DNA from: Vulcanimicrobiota bacterium
GTDB lineage: Bacteria; Vulcanimicrobiota; Xenobia; Xenobiales; JADMJV01
Direction of reading: 5' to 3'
DNA: 64,000 bases
Assembly (NCBI GenBank): GCA_017307785.1
Contig: JAFKGI010000026.1
Span: 41,172 to 105,171 of the forward strand
Positions 16,858 through 23,908 of the stretch are shown here, one piece after another (within the stretch, counting starts at the first letter, position 1; each line of letters begins with the position of its first letter). The notes beneath the pieces are model-generated. The model was given only the letters and a program-made list of their open reading frames with translations. It was not told where the DNA came from and ran no database searches. A program made the translations under genes and the position numbers.

Positions 16858-16911
16858 CTGCGCCCGTGTCTTTCCCGCTCCCCCAGCTTCTCGACTTTCC
16901 ATTCGGACAGA
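16858..16911 (+). repeat. 54-bp direct repeat, left copy, flanking the 62-bp array
   Basis: This stretch (starting CTGCGCCCGTGTCTTTCCCG, ending CATTCGGACAGA) recurs at 17292-17345 with a handful of mismatches. The two copies bracket the tandem array between them. No other copy was seen in the window. Confidence 0.85.
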
Positions 16912-16944
16912 CACCCGCGCCTTAGATCTGGGTCCGCGTTCTTT

Positions 16945-17290
16945 TCGGGAGATTGCGGCTCCAGGGGCGGTTTTTCCGCAGCCGAGTGCGGCGCCCCCGC
17001 GTTTTTCCGCGGCAATACGTGGGTTCAGGCCCCTTTGCCGCAGCCGAGCGCGGCGGCCCCGCATTTTTCCGCGGCATTCCGGAGGTTCAGCCCCTTTTGC
17101 CGCGGCTGAGTGCGGAGCCCCCGCGTTTTTCCGGGGCAATCCGTGGGTTCAGGCTCTTTTCCCGCAGCCGAGTGCGGCGCCCCCGCGTTTTTCCGCGGCA
17201 ATCCGCGAGTTCAGGCCCCTTTGCCGCGGCCGAGTGCGGCGCCCCCGCGTTTTTCCGCGGCAATCCGAGGGTTCAGGCTATGGCCCGTTT
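16945..17290 (+). repeat. 62-bp tandem repeat array (family B, about 5.5 copies)
   Basis: GCCGAGTGCGG or a near variant starts at 16981, 17043, 17105, 17167 and 17229, always 62 bases apart. Each unit holds GCGG-N5-CCGC followed by GTTTTTCC (ATTTTTCC in the second), then GGCAATCCG or similar. GCGGCAA and TTGCCGC in neighbouring parts of some units form a second inverted repeat. Period and core are shared with the array at 1744-2035. It lies between the convergent PLD-like and binding-protein genes; no gene is seen in 16759-17369. Confidence 0.92.
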
Positions 17291-17291
17291 G

Positions 17292-17345
17292 CTGCGCCCG
17301 TGTTTTTCCCGCTCCCCATGCTTCCCTGCTTTCCATTCGGACAGA
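17292..17345 (+). repeat. 54-bp direct repeat, right copy, flanking the 62-bp array
   Basis: Second copy of the sequence at 16858-16911, in the same orientation, immediately after the last tandem unit. Confidence 0.85.
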
Positions 17346-17369
17346 AGCTAGCGCTGCGGCCGGCGGAAT

Positions 17370-18536
17370 TTAAGGCACTATTACGGTGTTCTTGGGCACG
17401 AAGACGCCGCCCTCAACGCGATAGAGGGTCACCACTTTGTTGCGGGTGTCACCGAAGGCGTCGAAGCTCAGAGTTCCGGTGACGCCCGAGGCGTTCACGC
17501 CCTGGACTTCAGAAATCACGGCGGCCCGATCGATCCCGCGCCGTTGCACGGCGCCGATGATGAGGGCGGCGGCGTCGAAGGCGTAGGGGCCGAAGTCGCT
17601 CGGCGGTTCTCCGAAACCGGCGCTTTGGTAGGCGCTGAGAAATTGGGCTCCGCCCGGCTGATTGGCGATGGGGGCACCCACGGAACTGGCGTAGTCTCCC
17701 GCGCTGGCCGCGCCGGCGGCGGTGATGTAGGCCTGGTCTTTGATGCCGTCGCTGCCCATCAGCGGCGCGGTCAGTCCCTGGGTGGTGGCCTGGGCGCGGA
17801 AAGGCGCGGCGGTGGCGTATTCACCGCCAAAGACGATCAGTTCCGGACTGGTCTTTTTGACGTCGCTGATGACGCTGGTAAAATCCGTGGTCGGGTCCGG
17901 GAAGACCGAGCGAATGGCCACCGTGCCGCCCAGTCCGGTAAACTTGGTCGTGAAGGCATCCACCAGAGCCAGGCTGACGGCCTTGTCTTCACTGACCACG
18001 GCGACTTTCCGCACATTCAGCACGTTGTAGGCGTAGTCGCCCAGTTCCGAGCCTTGAATAGAATCGGGCACAACCAGTCGGAAGTAGTTGGTGAAAGGCC
18101 GCACCGGGTTGCTGGTATCAGGTCCCAAGGTCAGGGTCGGGTTGGTGTTGCCGGGAGAAATCATCACGATTCCCGCGCTGGCCAGCACCGGCTGCACGCT
18201 GCTGGCCACGCCCGAGTTGTAGGTGCCCACCACGCCGATGACGCTCGGGTCGGCGGCCAGGCTCTGAGCCGCGGCCAGACCCACCGAAGGCGTCGACGAA
18301 TCGTCGCGCGCGTCCACTACGAAGCGCACCTGGAATCGGCCCGAGGCGTTGGCCTGGTCCACGGCCAGCTGCACCGAGTTGCGAATGCCCTTGCCAAAAT
18401 CCGTCAATCCGGCCTGCAGGGGGGCAATGACGCCAATCTTGGCCACTGGAAGGGAGCCGGCGTTGAAGTTGTTGCTGTCGCTGCCACCGCAGCCGAAGAC
18501 GGCCAGAGCCGCCATCAGAAGGAGAGATTTTCGCAT
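17370..18536 (-). CDS. Branched-chain amino acid-type ABC binding lipoprotein (orphan)
   Basis: 388 residues from ATG 18536, which opens a lipoprotein signal MRKSLLLMAALAVFGC with the lipidated Cys at 16. The rest is a periplasmic-binding type I fold of the LivJ/LivK family: KIGVIAPLQAGLTDFGKGI at the start, VIGVVGTYNSGVASSVQPV, then NYFRLVVPDSIQGSELGDY and VAVVSEDKAVSL. It should capture an amino acid or related small ligand outside the membrane. No LivHMGF permease or ATPase genes adjoin it, so it either shares a distant transporter or acts as a sensor. The upstream GCG repeat region separates it from the PLD gene. Confidence 0.88.
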   Translation of the reverse strand: MRKSLLLMAALAVFGCGGSDSNNFNAGSLPVAKIGVIAPLQAGLTDFGKGIRNSVQLAVDQANASGRFQVRFVVDARDDSSTPSVGLAAAQSLAADPSVIGVVGTYNSGVASSVQPVLASAGIVMISPGNTNPTLTLGPDTSNPVRPFTNYFRLVVPDSIQGSELGDYAYNVLNVRKVAVVSEDKAVSLALVDAFTTKFTGLGGTVAIRSVFPDPTTDFTSVISDVKKTSPELIVFGGEYATAAPFRAQATTQGLTAPLMGSDGIKDQAYITAAGAASAGDYASSVGAPIANQPGGAQFLSAYQSAGFGEPPSDFGPYAFDAAALIIGAVQRRGIDRAAVISEVQGVNASGVTGTLSFDAFGDTRNKVVTLYRVEGGVFVPKNTVIVP

Positions 18537-18591
18537 AAGGCCGGCCCTTTGCTGGAAAGGCATGGGGACCCTCTAGCGAGAAAGACACCGA

Positions 18592-20907
18592 GTGAATCCG
18601 CTTTCGCGACTTTCCCCCCTGCAGCAACGCACGCTGGTCAGCACCGCTCGCGTGCAGACGTCGCAAGCGGATGCAGTCGCTCTTCCCCAGGACAGCGCCG
18701 ACGTCAGCAAACCGCAGAAGACCGGTATGCGCCGTCTGATGAAATGGGGCGGCGCCGCCGGCCTGGCGGTCATCGCCAGCAGCTCCATCTTGGGCGGTAT
18801 CGCCTATCACGCCAATTACGAGGCCCTGCAGCAAAAACCCAGCGTGCAGATCGTCCCCCAAAAACTGCCGGCCACCCACAAGGAAGCCCCCAAGCTGACC
18901 ACTCAGGTCAAAGCCGCCCAGACGCCCACGGTGGCCACCGCCAAAGGTGGCCCGATGCGCGTTTACGTGCCTCCGGCCACCCTGACCCAGCTTTCCCACG
19001 ACATCCAGGATACTTCCCAATTCAAGCAACTCAACGCTTCCGCCGTCAGCAAAGCCAGCCAGGAAGTCGGCCAACAACTGGCGGTGCTCAAGGTCCCGGA
19101 TTCCAAAGTCTTACTCGACGTGAGTATGCCGCTGCCCACCAGTGAGCGGCCTTTCCTCCACATCGGATCGGTCGACCTGCCTTCGGGCGGGTTGCGCGCA
19201 CTGCAGACCGAGTCGGTACCGCTGGCGATGGACTACACCACCCAGCCCATCGCCACCGGCCTGCAGGTCCACATCAAAAATATCGATCCCCCGAAGAACC
19301 TCAAGGGACCCGGCATCCTGCTGGGCGCCGTGCAGGTCAGCCTGGCTTCCGAAAGCGGCAAGATCCCGGTGCAGGGCACGCTCAACCTGCACATGGACCT
19401 GGACGGCAAAGCCACCCAGGAGCAAATGGCCAAACTCAAGGGAGTGCCCGGCCAGGAATCACTGCTGCAGCGCCTTCAGTCGCGCGTTCAGCAGGGCAAG
19501 CAACTGCACGACAAAGTCAGCGCCCAGGGTGTCGAGGGTATGCTGCAGGACGGCTTTGATCAGAAGCTCAAGTTCGAGGCTCAAGTGCTGACCGGCAAAG
19601 GGCCGGTGGCTCAGTCCACTCTCTATCTGTGGGGCACTCCCGACAAAACGGGCGACGGCCGCATGGACATTCAGGTCACCCAGGCCAACGATGACAGCGG
19701 CATCTCCAATCTGGCCCTGGAAATGACCTCGCTGGAGAACGTGGGCAAAAGCCCTGACGGTTTGGCGGCCGGTGCCCTGCACGGCCAGGTCAAAAGCGCT
19801 CTGCTCAAGGGCATGCAGGAAAACATGGGCAAAGTCACCCAGGACCTGCAGCGCATGGCCCGCGAGCGCGCCGAGAAAGAGTTCGCCAAGGGCGGCCCGC
19901 GCATCGAGGAAGTGGCCAATGCCCAACTCAGCAAGCTTTACGAAAAAGGTCAGACCGTCGAGTATAAGACCGGCAATGCCCTGGCCCCGCTGATCTCGGC
20001 CAAGGTCGGTAACGTGCAGATCGCCCAGGGCGGCTTGCTGGTCGACCTCTCCACTTCGGCGGGCGGCACGGGCCGGGCCGACTTTACCGGCAATCTCGAC
20101 AACCTGAAGCCCGGCCAGTTCGGCGCCGCCATGGACCTGAGCGTGCTTAACGGCCAGCTCAAGAAAGTCGACTGGAACCCAACCTTGGAGGCGGTCAAAA
20201 AGAAGGCCGACCTGCGCGGCCTGGAATTCGCCAAAGGCGGCGCGCCCCAAATTTCCATGCAGAACGGCAAGCCCACCGTCTCTTTTGAAGTGCTGGTCCA
20301 CGCCAACGGACTGAACGCCACCAAGGGCGTGACCGGAGTGCTCAGCGACGCCACCGGCGGGCTAGACAAAGGCATGGGCAAGCTACAGAAAAATCTCAAG
20401 AAAGAAGCCGGTGGTTTCGGCGAGGCGGTGGGTGGCTTGCTGCGCGCTCCCGCCTTCCTGCTCGACAAGGTGGTGGGCGGCGGCAAAGCCGTGCTCGACA
20501 ATACCGTCGGCTCGGCAACGGAAGCAGCCACCCGGCCCACCGTGCATACTCGCATCACCGTGCCGCTGACTTTCCAGACCGCCAACGGTCACCTGAAGAT
20601 CGGCCTGGACGGGGACAGCGTTGAATTCAAAAAGGCCCAGTCGCAGACGCCTTTCGATCTGCTGGACCTGCTGCCCACCCGGCTGCTCTCCAACGCCATT
20701 GCCGGCGCCGTGGCCGACGCGCAGGGTCCCGAGATGGTGGGCAAACAGCTGCAAAAGCAAGGCCTGGATGTCGACCTGCAAAAGGGCCTGGGATTGGCTT
20801 TCGATGAGGTGCGCGTAGCCAAGGACGGCGACCTGACCCTGATTATGCGCACCACTCCCAAGACCGCCCAATGGGTGGGCGAGCATCTCCCTGCACCCAA
20901 AAAGTAG
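18592..20907 (+). CDS. Large membrane-anchored protein of unknown function
   Basis: 771 residues, GTG start. A cytosolic N-terminal stretch of about 50 residues with RR/K near its end is followed by a single membrane helix (about residues 53-72, GGAAGLAVIASSSILGGIAY), so the remaining 700 residues lie outside the cytosol. That part is rich in Gly, Lys and Gln and shows two related beta-rich sections (IPVQGTLNLHMDLDG and TGRADFTGNLDNLKPG), a layout reminiscent of AsmA-like or lipid-transfer proteins, but no family can be assigned. The P450 gene starts within or just at its 3' end, suggesting a transcriptional unit. Confidence 0.65.
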   Translation: MNPLSRLSPLQQRTLVSTARVQTSQADAVALPQDSADVSKPQKTGMRRLMKWGGAAGLAVIASSSILGGIAYHANYEALQQKPSVQIVPQKLPATHKEAPKLTTQVKAAQTPTVATAKGGPMRVYVPPATLTQLSHDIQDTSQFKQLNASAVSKASQEVGQQLAVLKVPDSKVLLDVSMPLPTSERPFLHIGSVDLPSGGLRALQTESVPLAMDYTTQPIATGLQVHIKNIDPPKNLKGPGILLGAVQVSLASESGKIPVQGTLNLHMDLDGKATQEQMAKLKGVPGQESLLQRLQSRVQQGKQLHDKVSAQGVEGMLQDGFDQKLKFEAQVLTGKGPVAQSTLYLWGTPDKTGDGRMDIQVTQANDDSGISNLALEMTSLENVGKSPDGLAAGALHGQVKSALLKGMQENMGKVTQDLQRMARERAEKEFAKGGPRIEEVANAQLSKLYEKGQTVEYKTGNALAPLISAKVGNVQIAQGGLLVDLSTSAGGTGRADFTGNLDNLKPGQFGAAMDLSVLNGQLKKVDWNPTLEAVKKKADLRGLEFAKGGAPQISMQNGKPTVSFEVLVHANGLNATKGVTGVLSDATGGLDKGMGKLQKNLKKEAGGFGEAVGGLLRAPAFLLDKVVGGGKAVLDNTVGSATEAATRPTVHTRITVPLTFQTANGHLKIGLDGDSVEFKKAQSQTPFDLLDLLPTRLLSNAIAGAVADAQGPEMVGKQLQKQGLDVDLQKGLGLAFDEVRVAKDGDLTLIMRTTPKTAQWVGEHLPAPKK

Positions 20908-21814
20908 CCTTCTCGACCCCCGGCGCTACGCCGACGGGTCCATCCATCAGGTCTTTCGGTCTCTACCGCCCGTCAGCTGGCAAGGCTCTTTCTGGGCCGT
21001 CACCGGCTATCCCGAAGCCCAGGAAGTTCTCGGGACTCCAGACCTTTATTCCTCGGCCTACGGCACCGGATTGACTTCTGACACTCGGCCGGGGCTGAAC
21101 TCTCTCAACCTCAGCGACCCGCCGCTGCATACTCGTTTGCGCACTCAGGTGGACGGCTGGATCCGCAGCGCCCGGCCGCGATACCAGGCCGACGCGAACC
21201 CCATCCGAGACCTGCCGCGCCAGACCCTGATGGCTCTGCTGCAGATCAAAGAACCATTGGCCCGCCGTCTACAAGAGCTGGCCATTCGAGTGGCCCAGCA
21301 TCGGCCTGGCGCCAATCAGCAGTTGCTGGAAAGCCTGCGGCCGGTGGCCTGTCCGCTGGACTGGGCGGCTGAAGACCAGCTCTATCTGAAACGGCTACTC
21401 ACACTGGCCAGCCTGGAGTCCAGCAGCGCCGCCCTGGCCTCGCTGGCCAGGCACCGCCCCGACGACCTGGAGGAAATGCTCCGGCTGCATCCGCCCATCC
21501 AACGCTTCGGAAGACACCTTCTCCGAGAGGCCCGGTTGGGCGGACAGTTTCTGCAGGCCGGTCAGCGAGTGGTCGTCTTCTTTGCCGCCGCCAATCGCGA
21601 TCCGCGCGTCTTCTCTGAGCCCGATCAGTGGAAGACGCGCAAGATCGGCCACCTCAGCTTCGGATTCGGCCCCCACCGCTGTCCGGGTCGGGCGCTGGCC
21701 ATGGGTCAATTGCGTCATCTTCAGGCCTCGCCTCCCCCGCCGCCCCGACGCTTCTATGCCAGCAACTTCAGCCTCACCCCCTACGAGGAGCCAATTTCGG
21801 ACGAGCCGAAATAA
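20891..21814 (+). CDS. Compact cytochrome P450
   Basis: Heme-thiolate monooxygenase signature: FGFGPHRCPGR gives the Cys ligand (residue 264 if counted from 20891), EMLRLHPP supplies the E-x-x-R of the K helix, and DPPLHTRLR is the C-helix His-x3-Arg heme contact. Total length is only about 307 residues against the usual 400 or so, with a shortened F/G and I-helix region. The P450-like N-terminus (LLDPRRYADGSIHQVF onward) lies upstream of the first canonical start, TTG 21071; the open frame begins after a stop at 20840-20842 and contains no ATG, GTG or TTG before 21071. I give the CTG at 20891 as tentative start. No ferredoxin partner adjoins. Confidence 0.75.
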   Translation: MHPKSSLLDPRRYADGSIHQVFRSLPPVSWQGSFWAVTGYPEAQEVLGTPDLYSSAYGTGLTSDTRPGLNSLNLSDPPLHTRLRTQVDGWIRSARPRYQADANPIRDLPRQTLMALLQIKEPLARRLQELAIRVAQHRPGANQQLLESLRPVACPLDWAAEDQLYLKRLLTLASLESSSAALASLARHRPDDLEEMLRLHPPIQRFGRHLLREARLGGQFLQAGQRVVVFFAAANRDPRVFSEPDQWKTRKIGHLSFGFGPHRCPGRALAMGQLRHLQASPPPPPRRFYASNFSLTPYEEPISDEPK

Positions 21815-21819
21815 GGAAG

Positions 21820-22428
21820 ATGGACGCCCCCATTCCCAAACGCCTGAGCTACGCCGATCTAGATCAGTTGGATCCCAATCAGCGCTGGGAGTTGATCGAC
21901 GGCATCGCCTACGCCATGTCCAGTCCCACCATGCTTCATCAGCTGGTCATCGGGGAGCTTCACGTGGCCCTGCGCCAGCAATTTAAGAAGGGTCCGTGCC
22001 GGGTCGTGCTCGCCCCCTTCGACGTACTGCTCTCGGATCACGACGTGGTGCAGCCGGACTTGCTGGTCAGCTGTTCCGACAAGTTGGAAATGGCCTTTCA
22101 TCGCGGGGCTCCGGAACTGGCCATCGAGGTGCTCTCCAAGAGCACGGCCCGCCACGACCGCTTGCGCAAGTTGAACCTCTACGCCCGCGCTGGCGTCCAG
22201 GAATACTGGATCGTGACGCCGGACCCGTTCCTGCTCGAGATTCTCAGCCTGACTCCGGACGGCTATCTGCACAAAGGCACCTATTCCGGCACCGACCGCC
22301 CTCGCAGCGCGGTCTTTCCCGAACTCGTGCTGGACCTGGGCGAACTGCAGTCAGCCCTGCCCGAGCCCCCGCCGCTGCCCGGCGAGGTCCGCGAAACCGA
22401 GCCCGTCTGGGCCGTTTTGCCCGGTTAG
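21820..22428 (+). CDS. Uma2 family putative endonuclease (DUF820)
   Basis: 202 residues from ATG 21820 with AAGGA directly upstream. The PD-(D/E)XK-type Uma2 fold is visible: LIDGIAYAMSSPTMLHQ at the start, the catalytic Asp in VVQPDLLVSCSD, then APELAIEVLSKSTARHDRLRK containing the E-x-V element, and VQEYWIVTPD. These proteins are numerous in cyanobacteria and related bacteria and are of unproven function. Gene follows the P450 by 5 bases and so is probably co-transcribed. The 63-bp array begins 10 bases after its stop. Confidence 0.88.
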   Translation: MDAPIPKRLSYADLDQLDPNQRWELIDGIAYAMSSPTMLHQLVIGELHVALRQQFKKGPCRVVLAPFDVLLSDHDVVQPDLLVSCSDKLEMAFHRGAPELAIEVLSKSTARHDRLRKLNLYARAGVQEYWIVTPDPFLLEILSLTPDGYLHKGTYSGTDRPRSAVFPELVLDLGELQSALPEPPPLPGEVRETEPVWAVLPG

Positions 22429-22437
22429 TCCAAAAAG

Positions 22438-22860
22438 TCCGACCCGCCCCTCCGGGGATGTACGATCTACCCTCCGGACATGTGCACCTCGCAAGCCGAG
22501 CCCAACCCGCCCCTCTGGGCATGTGCGATCGCCCCTCCGGGCAGGTGCACCTCGCAAGCCGAGCCCAACCCGCCCCACTGGAGATGTGCGATCGCCCCTC
22601 CGGACAGGTGCACCTCGCAAGCCACGCCCAACCTGCCTGTGCGATCGCCCTTCCGGACAGGTGCACCTCGCAAACCAAGCCCGACCCGCCCCTCTGGGCA
22701 TGTGCGATCGCCCCTCCGGGCAGGTGCACCTCGCAAGCCACGCCCAACCTGCCCCTCCAGGCATGTGCGATCGCTCCTCCGGACAGGTGCACCTCGCAAG
22801 CCGAGCCCAACCCGCCCCTCCGGGCATGTGCGATCGCCCCTCCGGGCAGGTGCACCCCAG
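22438..22860 (+). repeat. 63-bp tandem repeat array (family C, 7 copies)
   Basis: CCCAACC or a near variant begins copies at 22438, 22501, 22564, 22627, 22680, 22743 and 22806. The period is 63 except for the fourth copy, which is 53 bases because ten are missing. Nearly every copy has the octamer palindrome GCGATCGC and a GGTGCACC palindrome. The array fills the gap between the convergent Uma2 and nadR genes. Open frames that cross it encode a 21-residue periodic peptide but the 53-bp unit shifts the frame, so it is not a gene. Confidence 0.93.
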
Positions 22861-22871
22861 ACGCTCAGGAT

Positions 22872-23870
22872 CTAAGTCAGGTCTTTCCAGCGGGACTGAA
22901 GAGCCGTCACGGCCTGGCGCTCACGGCTCGCCCAGTCCCCTTTAATAAGCACACCGGCCGTGCCTGACCACTTGTCGAACATCTCCTGGCGCTCCCGCAC
23001 TTGCTGCGCCGACAAGCCGTCGAGCACCGGCTCCAGCACCAGAGTCTCATCGTAATGAGCCTCGTGCCGGCGAATCCAGGGCGGCGCTTCGCCGTAGAGG
23101 CGCTCGCCCCAGAGGGCCACCGTCAGCAGGTCGGTGTCGAGAAAAAGCACCCGGTTGGCCTGGCGCTCCATGGCTTGGCGGGCGGCCAGATGGCGTGCCG
23201 CCCACTCGGCCAGCTGGCCTTTGTCCAGCTTCCCCCCGTTGGCTTCCGCTAGCTCGACCGCAAACTCGGGCACCACCAGCGTATCAAACCGAGAGGCCAG
23301 GCGCTCACACAAAGTCGACTTGCCCGACCCCTCGGCGCCCACCACGCGCACCACCTTCAGGTAATGGGGACGCACACAATCGGGCAGATAGCGCCAATGC
23401 AAGAACGGAGCCTCGCGAATCCGGCTACCGGAGATGGGCACCACCTGGCGCTTCGGGTCACACAGCACCAGCTTTGCCCCCAAACGATCGGCCAGATCCT
23501 GATGGACAGTCTCAGAGCTAAAGACGGCCTGAATCGATCCGTAATCTTCGTCCTCGATGACCCGACACCGCGGATACAGCTCGCTTAGCCACTCCACCCG
23601 CTGGCGGCTGTCGATCCCGTCGCCCGCCTGCTTACGCACGGCGATCACCAGCTCTTGGCAACGAGCTCGAGCGAAGTCAATCAGATACTGATGGCCCCGG
23701 TGCACGGGCAAGAAACGTCCGGCCACCAGCCCGCGCTCAGCACGCACCTCCTGTTGCCACTCCGGCTGGCTGGCGGCATCCTCCACCACCACCGCAGGCT
23801 CCACCACGTAGTCGTCGGTGGTCTGGCCATAGCCATACCAAGAGAGCGGTTCGAGCGGATGGTAAGTCAC
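22872..23870 (-). CDS. nadR: NadR-like NMN adenylyltransferase/ribosylnicotinamide kinase
   Basis: 332 residues, GTG start. After a 45-residue leader, GLVAGRFLPVHRGHQYLI carries the nucleotidyltransferase (H/T)-x-G-H motif and ISGSRIRE the matching ISGSxxR motif, so this half should join AMP to NMN. The C-terminal half is a P-loop kinase (GAEGSGKST near residue 185) of the kind that phosphorylates nicotinamide riboside. There is no DNA-binding helix-turn-helix, unlike the enterobacterial regulator form. Works in pyridine nucleotide salvage in the cytosol. Divergent from tex with 38 bases between starts. Confidence 0.88.
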   Translation of the reverse strand: MTYHPLEPLSWYGYGQTTDDYVVEPAVVVEDAASQPEWQQEVRAERGLVAGRFLPVHRGHQYLIDFARARCQELVIAVRKQAGDGIDSRQRVEWLSELYPRCRVIEDEDYGSIQAVFSSETVHQDLADRLGAKLVLCDPKRQVVPISGSRIREAPFLHWRYLPDCVRPHYLKVVRVVGAEGSGKSTLCERLASRFDTLVVPEFAVELAEANGGKLDKGQLAEWAARHLAARQAMERQANRVLFLDTDLLTVALWGERLYGEAPPWIRRHEAHYDETLVLEPVLDGLSAQQVRERQEMFDKWSGTAGVLIKGDWASRERQAVTALQSRWKDLT

Positions 23871-23908
23871 CGGGCAAGATTCCCGTCCTATGCCGAGAAG
23901 TCCCGCCC

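Noticed and set aside
22244..22855. Minus-strand frames with a 21-residue periodic peptide
   Set aside because: They are translations of the 63-bp array; a 53-bp unit breaks the frame and there is no ribosome site.
22438..22860. Possible CRISPR array
   Set aside because: There are no unique spacers: the entire 63-bp unit repeats, and no cas genes are nearby.
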